A DNA stretch of 64,000 nucleotides, taken from positions 16,672,564 to 16,736,563 of the forward strand of contig OY829541.1 in NCBI GenBank assembly GCA_963691705.1. The letters run 5' to 3'. The translations under genes and the position numbers were made by a program. The notes under the pieces are model-generated. The model worked only from the letters and a program-made list of their open reading frames with translations. It had not been told where the DNA came from and made no database searches. This document shows, one piece after another, positions 40,132 through 53,246 of the stretch; positions within the stretch are counted from its first letter, which is position 1; each line of letters opens with the position of its first letter. Source of the stretch: Viola odorata. Lineage: Eukaryota > Streptophyta > Magnoliopsida > Malpighiales > Violaceae.

Positions 40132-41061
40132 CCATGCCCAAACTGCATGTCAATTTCATAATTTCAATTTCTAAACCATGCCCAACGGCATGTCAACTTT
40201 CAATTTCAATTTCAATTTCTAGACCATGCCCAACGGCATGTCAAATTTCAATTTCAACTTCTAGACCATGCCCAACGATATGTCACACTCCAATTTCTAA
40301 TCCATGCCCAAACGGCATGTCAATTTCATAATTTCAATTTCTAAGCCATGCCCAACGGCATGTCAACTTTCAATTTCAATTTCTAGACCATGCCCAATCG
40401 GCATGTCGAATTTCATAACTTCAATTTCTAAACCATGCCCAACGGCATGTCAAATTTCAATTTCAATTTCTAGACCATGCCCAACGGCATGTCACACTCC
40501 AATATCTAATCCATGCCCAAACTGCATGTCAATTTCATAATTTCAATTTCTAAGTCATGCCTAACGGCATGTCAACTTTCAATTTCAATTTCTAGACCAT
40601 GCCCAATCGGCATGTCGAATTTCATAACTTCAATTTCTAAACCATGCCCAACGGCATGTCAAATTTCAATTTCAATTTCTAGACCATGCCCAACAGCATG
40701 TCACACTCCAATTTCTAATCCATGCCCAAACGGCATGTCAATTTTATAATTTCAATTTCTAAACCATGCCCAATCGGCATGTCAAATTTCAATTTCTAAT
40801 CCATGCCCAAACGGCATGTCAATTTCATAATTTCAATTTCTAAACCATGCCCAACGACATGTCAACTTTCAATTTCAATTTCTAGACCACGCCCAATCGG
40901 CATGTCAAATTTCATAACTTCAATTTCTAAACCATGCCCAACGGCATGTCAAATTTCATAACTTCAATTTCAATATCTATACCATGCCCAACGGTATGTC
41001 ACACTCCAATTTCTAATCCATGCCCAAACGGCATGTCAATTTTATAATTTCAATTTCTAAA

Positions 41062-41098
41062 CCATGCCCAATCGTAATGTCAAATTCCAGTTTCTAAT
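41062..41098. repeat. Class A monomer with broken right arm (CGTAATG)
   Basis: The right dyad arm GGCATG reads GTAATG and the tail is TCAAATTCCAGTTTCTAAT. The same monomer is at 45092-45128, 51316-51352 and 57948-57984, at offsets of 4,030, 10,254 and 6,632 bp, which makes it a clean tracer of the large duplications. Confidence 0.87.
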
Positions 41099-42094
41099 CC
41101 ATGCCCAAACGGCATGTCAATTTCATAATTTCAATTTCTAAACCATGCCCAATCGGCATGTCAAATTTCAATTTCTAATCCATGCCGAAACGGCATGTCA
41201 ATTTCATATTCAATTTTTAAGCCATGCCCAACGACATGTCAACTTTCAATTTCAATTTCTAGACCATGCCCAACGGCATGTCAAATTTCAATTTCAATTT
41301 CTAGACCATGCCCAATCGGCATGTCAAATGTCATAACTTCAATTTCTAAACCATGCCCAACGGCATGTCAAATTTCAATTTCAATTTCTAGACCATGCCC
41401 AATCGGCATGTCAAATTTCAATTGCTAATCCATGCCCAAACGGCATGTCAATTTCATAATTTCAATTTCTAAACCATGCCCAACGACATGTCAACTTTCA
41501 ATTTCAATTTATAGACCATGCCCAATCGGCATGTCATATTTCATAACTTCAATTTCTAAACCATGCCCAACGGCATGTCAAATTTCAATTTCAATATCCA
41601 TACCATGCCCAACGACATGTTAAATTCCAGTTTTTAATCCATGCCCAATCGGCATGTCAAATTTTATAATTTCAATTTCTAAACCATGCCCAATCGGCAT
41701 GTCAAATTCCAATTTCTAATCCATGCCCACACGGCATGTCAATTTCATAATTTCAATTTCTAAACCATGCCCAATCGGCATGTCAAATTTCAATTTCTAA
41801 TCCATGCCGAAACGGCATGTCAATTTGATAATTTAAATTTTTATGCCATGCCCAACGGCATGTCAACTTTCAATTTCAATTTCTAGACCATGCCCAACGG
41901 CATATCAACTTTCAATTTCAATTTCTAGACCATGCCCAACGGCATGTCAAATTTCAATTTCAATTTCTACACCATGCCCAATCGGCATGTCAAATGTCAT
42001 AACTTCAATTTCTAAACCATCCCCAACGGTATGTCAAATTTCAATTTCAATATCTATACCATGCCCAACGGTATGTCACACTCCAATTTCTAAT

Positions 42095-43339
42095 CCATGC
42101 CGAAACGGCATGTCAATTTCATAATTTCAATTTTTAAGCCATGCCCAACGGCATGTGAACTTTCAATTTCAATTTCTAGACCATGTCCAACGGCATGTCA
42201 AATTTCAATTTCAATTTCTAGACCATGCCCAACGGCATGTCACATTTCAATTTCTAATCCATGCCCAAACGGCATGTCAATTTCATAATTTCAATTTCTA
42301 AACCATGCCCAATCGGCATGTCAAATTTCAATTTCTAATCCATGCCCAAACGGCATGTCAATTTCATAATTTCAAATTCTAAACCATGCCCAATGGCATG
42401 TCAACTTTCAATTTCAATTTCTAGACCATGCCCAATCGGCACGTCAAATTTCATAACTTCAATTTCTAAAACATGCCCAACGGCATGTGAAATTTCAATT
42501 TCAATATCTATACCATGCCTAGCGGCATGTCAAATTTCAATTTCTAATCCATGCCCAAACGGCATGTCAATTTCATAATTTCAATTTCTAAGCCATGCCC
42601 AACGGCATGCCAACTTTCAATTTCAATTCCTAAACCATGCCCGACGGCATGTCAAATTTCAATTTCTAATCCATGCCCAAACTGCATGTCAATTTCATAA
42701 TTTCAATTTCTAAACCATGCCCAACGGCATGTCAACTTTCAATTTCAATTTCAATTTCTAGACCATGCCCAACGGCTTGTCAAATTTCAATTTCAACTTC
42801 TAGACCATGCCCAACGGCATGTCACACTCCAATTTCTAAGCCATGCCCAAACGGCATGTCAATTTTATAATTTCAATTTCTAAGCCATGCCCAACGGCAT
42901 GTCAACTTTCAATTTCAATTTCTAGACGATGCCCAATCGGCATGTCGAATTTCATAACTTCAATTTCTAAACCATGCCCAACGGCTTGTCAAATTTCAAT
43001 TTCAATTTCTAGACCATGCCCAACGGCATGTCACACTCCAATATCTAATCCATGCCCAAACGGCATGTCAATTTCATAATTTCAATTTCTAAGTCATGCC
43101 TAACGGCATGTCAACTTTCGATTTAAATTTCTAGACCATGCCCAATCGGCATGTCGAATTTCATAACTTCAATTTCTAAACCATGCCCAACGGCATGTCA
43201 AATTTCAATTTCAATTTCTAGACCATGCCCAACGGCATGTCACACTCCAATTTCTAATCCATACCCAAACGACATGTCAATTTTATAATTTCAATTTCTA
43301 AACCATGCGCAATCGGCATGTCAAATTTCAATTTCTAAT
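42095..43339. repeat. 1,245-bp module, copy 3
   Basis: Same spacing, but it starts with CCATGCCGAAACGG. It has private marks: AATTTCAAATTCTAAACC near 42371 and CTTTCGATTTAAATTTC near 43117. It lies inside the first copy of the 4-kb duplication. Confidence 0.86.
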
Positions 43340-43837
43340 CCATGCCGAAACGGCATGTCAATTTCATAATTTCAATTTTTAAGCCATGCCCAACGGCATG
43401 TCAACTTTCAATTTCAATTTCTAGACCATGCCCAACGGCATGTCAAATTTCAATTTCAATTTCTAGACCATGTCCAACGGCATGTCACATTTCAATTTCT
43501 AATCCATGCCCAAACGGCATGTCAATTTCATAATTTCAATTTCTAAACCATGCCCAATCGGCATGTCAAATTTCAATTTCTAATCCATGCCCAAACGGCA
43601 TGTCAATTTCATAATTTCAATTTCTAAACCATGCCCAACGACATGTCAACTTTCAATTTCAATTTATAGACCATGCCCAATCGGCATGTCAAATTTCATA
43701 ACTTCAATTTCTAAACCATGCCCAACGGCATGTCAAATTTCATAACTTCAATTTCTAAACCATGCCCAACGGCATGTCAAATTTCAATTTCAATATCTAT
43801 ACCATGCCTAGCGGCATGTCAAATTTCAATTTCTAAT

Positions 43838-44169
43838 CCATGCCCAAACGGCATGTCAATTTCATAATTTCAATTTCTAAGCCATGCCCAACGGCATGCC
43901 AACTTTCAATTTCAATTACTAGACCATGCCCGACGGCATGTCAACTTTCAATTTCAATTTCTAGACCATGCCCAATCGGCATGTCAAATTTCATAACTAC
44001 AATTTCTAAACCATGCCCAACGGCATGTCAAATTTCAATTTCAATATCTATACCATGCCCAACGGCATGTCACATTCCAATTTCTAAACCATGCCCAAAC
44101 GGCATGTCAATTTTATAATTTCAATTTCTAAACCATGCCCAATCGGCATGTCAAATTTCAATTTCTAAT
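43838..44169. repeat. 332-bp 8-monomer unit, CGACGGCATG subtype
   Basis: Spans the junction between the two copies of the 4-kb duplication. Its left part matches the unit at 47868 and its right part matches both 39800 and 47868. Confidence 0.85.
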
Positions 44170-47100
44170 CCATGCCCAAACTGCATGTCAATTTCATAAT
44201 TTCAATTTCTAAACCATGCCCAACGGCATGTCAACTTTCAATTTCAATTTCAATTTCTAGACCATGCCCAACGGCATGTCAAATTTCAATTTCAACTTCT
44301 AGACCATGCCCAACGATATGTCACACTCCAATTTCTAATCCATGCCCAAACGGCATGTCAATTTCATAATTTCAATTTCTAAGCCATGCCCAACGGCATG
44401 TCAACTTTCAATTTCAATTTCTAGACCATGCCCAATCGGCATGTCGAATTTCATAACTTCAATTTCTAAACCATGCCCAACGGCATGTCAAATTTCAATT
44501 TCAATTTCTAGGCCATGCCCAACGGCATGTCACACTCCAATATCTAATCCATGCCCAAACTGCATGTCAATTTCATAATTTCAATTTCTAAGTCATGCCT
44601 AACGGCATGTCAACTTTCAATTTCAATTTCTAGACCATGCCCAATCGGCATGTCGAATTTCATAACTTCAATTTCTAAACCATGCCCAACGGCATGTCAA
44701 ATTTCAATTTCAATTTCTAGACCATGCCCAACAGCATGTCACACTCCAATTTCTAATCCATGCCCAAACGGCATGTCAATTTTATAATTTCAATTTCTAA
44801 ACCATGCCCAATCGGCATGTCAAATTTCAATTTCTAATCCATGCCCAAACGGCATGTCAATTTCATAATTTCAATTTCTAAACCATGCCCAACGACATGT
44901 CAACTTTCAATTTCAATTTCTAGACCACGCCCAATCGGCATGTGAAATTTCATAACTTCAATTTCTAAACCATGCCCAACGGCATGTCAAATTTCAATTT
45001 CAATATCTATACCATGCCCAACGGTATGTCACACTCCAATTTCTAATCCATGCCCAAACGGCATGTCAATTTTATAATTTCAATTTCTAAACCATGCCCA
45101 ATCGTAATGTCAAATTCCAGTTTCTAATCCATGCCCAAACGGCATGTCAATTTCATAATTTCAATTTCTAAACCATGCCCAATCGGCATGTCAAATTTCA
45201 ATTTCTAATCCATGCCGAAACGGCATGTCAATTTCATATTCAATTTTTAAGCCATGCCCAACGACATGTCAACTTTCAATTTCAATTTCTAGACCATGCC
45301 CAACGGCATGTCAAATTTCAATTTCAATTTCTAGACCATGCCCAATCGGCATGTCAAATGTCATAACTTCAATTTCTAAACCATGCCCAACGGCATGTCA
45401 AATTTCAATTTCAATTTCTAGACCATGCCCAATCGGCATGTCAAATTTCAATTGCTAATCCATGCCCAAACGGCATGTCAATTTCATAATTTCAATTTCT
45501 AAACCATGCCCAACGACATGTCAACTTTCAATTTCAATTTATAGACCATGCCCAATCGGCATGTCATATTTCATAACTTCAATTTCTAAACCATGCCCAA
45601 CGGCATGTCAAATTTCAATTTCAATATCCATACCATGCCCAACGACATCTCAAATTCCAGTTTTTAATCCATGCCCAATCGGCATGTCAAATTTTATAAT
45701 TTCAATTTCTAAACCATGCCCAATCGGCATGTCAAATTCCAATTTCTAATCCATGCCCACACGGCATGTCAATTTCATAATTTCAATTTCTAAACCATGC
45801 CCAATCGGCATGTCAAATTTCAATTTCTAATCCATGCCGAAACGGCATGTCAATTTGATAATTTAAATTTTTATGCCATGCCCAACGGCATGTCAACTTT
45901 CAATTTCAATTTCTAGACCATGCCCAACGGCATATCAACTTTCAATTTCAATTTCTAGACCATGCCCAACGGCATGTCAAATTTCAATTTCAATTTCTAC
46001 ACCATGCCCAATCGGCATGTCAAATGTCATAACTTCAATTTCTAAACCATCCCCAACGGTATGTCAAATTTCAATTTCAATATCTATACCATGCCCAACG
46101 GTATGTCACACTCCAATTTCTAATCCATGCCGAAACGGCATGTCAATTTCATAATTTCAATTTTTAAGCCATGCCCAACGGCATGTGAACTTTCAATTTC
46201 AATTTCTAGACCATGTCCAACGGCATGTCAAATTTCAATTTCAATTTCTAGACCATGCCCAACGGCATGTCACATTTCAATTTCTAATCCATGCCCAAAC
46301 GGCATGTCAATTTCATAATTTCAATTTCTAAACCATGCCCAATCGGCATGTCAAATTTCAATTTCTAATCCATGCCCAAACGGCATGTCAATTTCATAAT
46401 TTCAAATTCTAAACCATGCCCAATGGCATGTCAACTTTCAATTTCAATTTCTAGACCATGCCCAATCGGCACGTCAAATTTCATAACTTCAATTTCTAAA
46501 ACATGCCCAACGGCATGTGAAATTTCAATTTCAATATCTATACCATGCCTAGCGGCATGTCAAATTTCAATTTCTAATCCATGCCCAAACGGCATGTCAA
46601 TTTCATAATTTCAATTTCTAAGCCATGCCCAACGGCATGCCAACTTTCAATTTCAATTTCTAAACCATGCCCGACGGCATGTCAAATTTCAATTTCTAAT
46701 CCATGCCCAAACTGCATGTCAATTTCATAATTTCAATTTCTAAACCATGCCCAACGGCATGTCAACTTTCAATTTCAATTTCAATTTCTAGACCATGCCC
46801 AACGGCTTGTCAAATTTCAATTTCAACTTCTAGACCATGCCCAACGGCATGTCACACTCCAATTTCTAAGCCATGCCCAAACGGCATGTCAATTTTATAA
46901 TTTCAATTTCTAAGCCATGCCCAACGGCATGTCAACTTTCAATTTCAATTTCTAGACGATGCCCAATCGGCATGTCGAATTTCATAACTTCAATTTCTAA
47001 ACCATGCCCAACGGCTTGTCAAATTTCAATTTCAATTTCTAGACCATGCCCAACGGCATGTCACACTCCAATATCTAATCCATGCCCAAACGGCATGTCA

Positions 47101-47968
47101 ATTTCATAATTTCAATTTCTAAGTCATGCCTAACGGCATGTCAACTTTCGAATTAAATTTCTAGACCATGCCCAATCGGCATGTCGAATTTCATAACTTC
47201 AATTTCTAAACCATGCCCAACGGCATGTCAAATTTCAATTTCAATTTCTAGACCATGCCCAACGGCATGTCACACTCCAATTTCTAATCCATACCCAAAC
47301 GACATGTCAATTTTATAATTTCAATTTCTAAACCATGCGCAATCGGCATGTCAAATTTCAATTTCTAATCCATGCCGAAACGGCATGTCAATTTCATAAT
47401 TTCAATTTTTAAGCCATGCCCAACGGCATGTCAACTTTCAATTTCAATTTCTAGACCATGCCCAACGGCATGTCAAATTTCAATTTCAATTTCTAGACCA
47501 TGTCCAACGGCATGTCACATTTCAATTTCTAATCCATGCCCAAACGGCATGTCAATTTCATAATTTCAATTTCTAAACCATGCCCAATCGGCATGTCAAA
47601 TTTCAATTTCTAATCCATGCCCAAACGGCATGTCAATTTCATAATTTCAATTTCTAAACCATGCCCAACGACATGTCAACTTTCAATTTCAATTTATAGA
47701 CCATGCCCAATCGGCATGTCAAATTTCATAACTTCAATTTCTAAACCATGCCCAACGGCATGTCAAATTTCATAACTTCAATTTCTAAACCATGCCCAAC
47801 GGCATGTCAAATTTCAATTTCAATATCTATACCATGCCTAGCGGCATGTCAAATTTCAATTTCTAATCCATGCCCAAACGGCATGTCAATTTCATAATTT
47901 CAATTTCTAAGCCATGCCCAACGGCATGCCAACTTTCAATTTCAATTACTAGACCATGCCCGACGGCA
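43939..47968. repeat. ~4-kb tandem duplication, copy 2 (4,030 bp)
   Basis: Differences from copy 1 include GTGAAATTTC (44943) against GTCAAATTTC (40905), ACATCTCAAATTCC (45647) against ACATGTTAAATTCC (41617), and the 47147 change. The match continues past the unit end to about 48230 before variants accumulate. Confidence 0.86.
46125..47369. repeat. 1,245-bp module, copy 4
   Basis: Lies 4,030 bp after copy 3 and shares its AATTTCAAATTCTAAACC mark. Near 47147 it reads CTTTCGAATTAAATTTC where copy 3 has CTTTCGATTTAAATTTC, one of very few differences seen. Partial relatives start at 53916 and 60548 (spacing 245+331, then diverging). Confidence 0.86.
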
Positions 47969-48199
47969 TGTCAACTTTCAATTTCAATTTCTAGACCATG
48001 CCCAATCGGCATGTCAAATTTCATAACTACAATTTCTAAACCATGCCCAACGGCATGTCAAATTTCAATTTCAATATCTATACCATGCCCAACGGCATGT
48101 CACATTCCAATTTCTAAACCATGCCCAAACGGCATGTCAATTTTATAATTTCAATTTCTAAACCATGCCCAATCGGCATGTCAAATTTCAATTTCTAAT
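47868..48199. repeat. 332-bp 8-monomer unit, CGACGGCATG subtype
   Basis: Lies 4,030 bp downstream of the copy at 43838. The following 170-bp unit starts with the TTTCAAAATTTC form of B, as at 20373 and 32437, and unlike the copy after 43838. Confidence 0.85.
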
Positions 48200-50061
48200 C
48201 CATGCCCAAACTGCATGTCAATTTCAAAATTTCAATTTCTAAACCATGCCCAACGGCATGTCAACTTTCAATTTCAATTTCAATTTCTAGACCATGCCCA
48301 ACGGCATGTCAAATTTCAATTTCAACTTCTAGACCATGCCCAACGACATGTCACACTCCAATTTCTAATCCATGCCCAAACGGCATGTCAATTTCATAAT
48401 TTCAATTTCTAAGCCATGCCCAACGGCATGTCAACTTTCAATTTCAATTTCTAGACCATGCCCAATCGGCATGTCGAATTTCATAACTTCAATTTCTAAA
48501 CCATGCCCAACGGCATGTCAAATTTCAATTTCAATTTCTAGACCATGCCCAACGGCATGTCACACTCCAATATCTAATCCATGCCCAAACGGCATGTCAA
48601 TTTCATAATTTCAATTTTTAAGCCATGCCCAACGGCATGTCAACTTTCAATTTCAATTTCTAGACCATGCCCAACGGCATGTCAAAGTTCAATTTCAATT
48701 TCTAGACCATGTCCAACGGCATGTCACATTCCAATTTCTAATCCATGCCCAAACGGCATGTCAATTTCATAATTTCAATTTCTAAGCCATGCCCAATCGG
48801 CATGTCAAATTTAAATTTCTAATCCATGCCCAAACGGCATGTCAATTTCATAATTTCAATTTCTAAACCATGCCCAACGACATGTCAACTTTCAATTTCA
48901 ATTTATAGACCATGCCCAATCGGCATGTCAAATTTCATAACTTCAATTTCTAAACCATGCCCAACGGCATGTCAAATTTCAATTTCAATATCCATACCAT
49001 GGCCAACGACATGTCACACTCCAGTTTTTAATCCATGCCCAAACGGCATGTCAATTTTATAATTTCAATTTCTAAACCATGCCCAATCGGCATGTCAAAT
49101 TCCAATTTCTAATCCATACCCACACGGCATGTCAATTTCATAATTTCAATTTCTAAACCATGCCCAATCGGCATGTCAATTTTCAATTTCTAATCCATGC
49201 CGAAATGGCATGTCAATTTCATAATTTAAATTTTTATGCCATGCCCAACGGCATGTCAACTTTCAATTTCAATTTCTAGACCATGCCCAACGGCATGTCA
49301 AATTTCAATTTCAATTTCTAGACCATGCCCAATCGGCATGTCAAATGTCATAACTTCAATTTCTAAACCATCCCCAACGGCATGTCAAATTTCAATTTCA
49401 ATATCTATACCATGCCCAACGGCATGTCACACTCCAATTTCTAATCCATGCCCAAACGGCATGTCAATTTTATAATTTCAATTTCTAAACCATGCCCAAT
49501 CGGCATGTCAAATTCCAATTTCTAATCCATGCCCAAACGGCATGTCAATTTCATAATTTCAATTTCTAAACCATGCCCAATCGGCATGTCAAATTTCAAT
49601 TTCTAATCCATGCCGAAACGGCATGTCAATTTCATAATTTCAATTTTTAAGCCATGCCCAACGGCATGTCAACTTTCAATTTCAATTTCTAGACCATGCC
49701 CAACGGCATGTCAAATTTCAATTTCAATTTCTAGACCATGCCCAACGGCATGTCACATTCCAATTTCTAATCCATCCCCAAAAGGCATGTCAATTTCATA
49801 ATTTCAATTTCTAAATCATGCCCAATCGGCATGTCAAATTTCAATTTCTAATCCATGCCCAAACGGCATGTCAATTTCATAATTTCAATTTCTAAACCAT
49901 GCCCAACGGCATGTCAACTTTCAATTTCAGTTTCTAGACCATGCCCAATCGGCATGTCAAATTTCATAACTTCAATTTCTAAACCATGCCCAACGGCATG
50001 TCAAATTTCAATTTCAATATCTATACCATGCCTAGCGGCATGTCAAATTTCAATTTCTAAT

Positions 50062-50393
50062 CCATGCCCAAACGGCATGTCAATTTCATAATTTCAATTT
50101 CTAAGCCATGCCCAACGGCATGCCAACTTTCAATTTCAATTACTAGACCATGCCCGACGGCCTGTCAACTTTCAATTTCAATTTCTAGACCATGCCCAAT
50201 CGGCATGTCAAATTTCATAACTACAATTTCTAAACCATGCCCAACGGCATGTCAAATTTCAATTTCAATATCTATACCATGCCCAACGGCATGTCACATT
50301 CCAATTTCTAAACCATGCCCAAACGGCATGTCAATTTTATAATTTCAATTTCTAAACCATGCCCAATCGGCATGTCAAATTTCAATTTCTAAT
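50062..50393. repeat. 332-bp 8-monomer unit, CGACGGCCTG subtype
   Basis: Carries GACGGCCTG. It belongs to a stretch (about 49.85-52.34 kb) that matches about 39.59-42.09 kb at an offset of 10,262-10,254 bp. Confidence 0.85.
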
Positions 50394-52964
50394 CCATGCC
50401 CAAACTGCATGTCAATTTCATAATTTCAATTTCTAAACCATGCCCAACGGCATGTCAACTTTCAATTTCAATTTCAATTTCTAGACCATGCCCAACGGCA
50501 TGTCAAATTTCAATTTCAACTTCTAGACCATGCCCAACGATATGTCACACTCCAATATCTAATCCATGCCCAAACGGCATGTCAATTTCATAATTTCAAT
50601 TTCTAAGCCATGCCCAACGGCATGTCAACTTTCAATTTCAATTTCTAGACCATGCCCAATCGGCATGTCGAATTTCATAACTTCAATTTCTAAACCATGC
50701 CCAACGGCATGTCAAATTTCAATTTCAATTTCTAGACCATGCCCAACGGCATGTCACACTCCAATATCTAATCCATGCCCAAACTGCATGTCAATTTCAT
50801 AATTTCAATTTCTAAGTCATGCCTAACGGCATGTCAACTTTCAATTTCAATTTCTAGACCATGCCCAATCGGCATGTCGAATTTCATAACTTCAATTTCT
50901 AAACCATGCCCAACGGCAAGTCAAATTTCAATTTCAATTTCTAGACCATGCCCAACGGCATGTCACACTCCAATTTCTAATCCATGCCCAAACGGCATGT
51001 CAATTTTATAATTTCAATTTCTACACCATGCCCAATCGGCATGTCAAATTTCAATTTCTAATCCATGCCCAAACGGCATGTCAATTTCATAATTTCAATT
51101 TCTAAACCATGCCCAACGACATGTCAACTTTCAATTTCAATTTCTAGACCACGCCCAATCGGCATGTGCAATTTCATAACTTCAATTTCTAAACCATGGC
51201 CAACGGCATGTCAAATTTCAATTTCAGTATCTATACCATGCCCAACGGTATGTCACACTCCAATTTCTAATCCATGCCCAAACGGCATGTCAATTTTATA
51301 ATTTCAATTTCTAAACCATGCCCAATCGTAATGTCAAATTCCAGTTTCTAATCCATGCCCAAACGGCATGTCAATTTCATAATTTCAATTTCTAAACCAT
51401 GCCCAATCGGCATGTCAAATTTCAATTTCTAATCCATGCCGAAACGGCATGTCAATTTCATATTCAATTTTTAAGCCATGCCCAACGACATGTCAACTTT
51501 CAATTTCAATTTCTAGACCATGCCCAACGGCATGTCAAATTTCAATTTCAATTTCTAGACCATGCCCAATCGGCATGTCAAATGTCATAACTTCAATTTC
51601 TAAACCATGCCCAACGGCATGTCAAATTTCAATTTCAATTTCTAGACCATGCCCAATCGGCATGTCAAATTTCAATTGCTAATCCATGCCCAAACGGCAT
51701 GTCAATTTCATAATTTCAATTTCTAAACCATGCCCAACGACATGTCAACTTTCAATTTCAATTTATAGACCATGCCCAATCGGCATGTCAAATTTCATAA
51801 CTTCAATTTCTAAACCATGCCCAACGGCATGTCAAATTTCAATTTCAATATCCATACCATGCCCAACGACATGTCAAATTCCAGTTTTTAATCCATGCCC
51901 AATCGGCATGTCAAATTTTATAATTTCAATTTCTAAACCATGCCCAATCGGCATGTCAAATTCCAATTTCTAATCCATGCCCACACGGCATGTCAATTTC
52001 ATAATTTCAATTTCTAAACCATGCCCAATCGGCATGTCAAATTTCAATTTCTAATCCATGCCGAAACGGCATGTCAATTTGATAATTTAAATTTTTATGC
52101 CATGCCCAACGGCATGTCAACTTTCAATTTCAATTTCTAGACCATGCCCAACGGCATGTCAACTTTCAATTTCAATTTCTAGACCATGCCCAACGGCATG
52201 TCAAATTTCAATTTCAATTTCTACACCATGCCCAATCGGCATGTCAAATGTCATAACTTCAATTTCTAAACCATCCCCAACGGTATGTCAAATTTCAATT
52301 TCAATATCTATACCATGCCCAACGGCATGTCACACTCCAATTTCTAATCCATGCCCAAACGGCATGTCAATTTTATAATTTCAATTTCTAAACCATGCCC
52401 AATCGGCATGTCAAATTCCAATTTCTAATCCATGCCCAAACGGCATATCAATTTCATAATTTCAATTTCTAAACCATGCCCAATCGGCATGTCAAATTTC
52501 AATTTCTAATCCATGCTGAAACGGCATGTCAATTTCATAATTTCAATTTTTAAGCCATGCCCAACGGCATGTCAACTTTCAATTTCAATTTCTAGTCCAT
52601 GCCCAACGGCATGTCAAATTTCAATTTCAATTTCTAGACCATGCCCAACGGCATGTCACATTCCAATTTCTAATCCATCCCCAAAAGGCATGTCAATTTC
52701 ATAATTTCAATTTCTAAATCATGCGCAATCGGCATGTCAAATTTCAATTTCTAATCCATGCCCAAACGGCATGTCAATTTCATAATTTCAATTTCTAAAC
52801 CATGCCCAACGGCATGTCAACTTTCAATTTCAATTTCTAGACCATGCCCAATCGGCATGTCAAATTTCATAACTTCAATTTCTAAACCATGCCCAACGGC
52901 ATGTCAAATTTCAATTTCAATATCTATACCATGCCTAGCGACATGTCAAATTTCAATTTCTAAT

Positions 52965-53246
52965 CCATGCGGCAAGTCAATTTCATAATTTCAATTTCTA
53001 AGCCATGCCCAACGACATGCCAACTTTCAATTTCAATTACTAGACCATTCCCGACGGCATGTCAACTTTCAATTTCAATTTCTAGACCATGCCCAATCGG
53101 CATGTCAAATTTCATAACTACAATTTCTAAACCATGCCCAACGGCATGTCAAATTTCAATTTCAATATCTATACCATGCCCAACGGCATGTCACACTCCA
53201 ATTTCTAAACCATGCCCAATCGGCATGTCAAATTTCAATTTCTAAT
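52965..53246. repeat. Shortened derivative of the 332-bp unit
   Basis: Keeps AATTACTAGACC and CATAACTACAATTTC but spans only 282 bp. Its first B monomer has a 6-bp deletion through the dyad (CCATGCGGCAAGTC), and the second B is missing, so F is followed directly by A. The same shortened form recurs 6,632 bp downstream (59597-59878), so it arose before that duplication. A related piece lies near 62.99-63.15 kb. Confidence 0.8.

Larger units (their letters stand above)
39901..43938. repeat. ~4-kb tandem duplication, copy 1 (4,038 bp)
   Basis: Units recur at +4,038 bp up to about 40.95 kb and at +4,030 bp after it. The step is 8 bp, because this copy has AAATTTCATAACTTCAATTTC near 40950 where the other has AAATTTCAATTTC. 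Shared rare marks are CGTAATG (41073/45103), TTTGATAATTTAAATTT (41825/45855), GGCATATC (41899/45929) and CTACACCATG. Confidence 0.87.
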
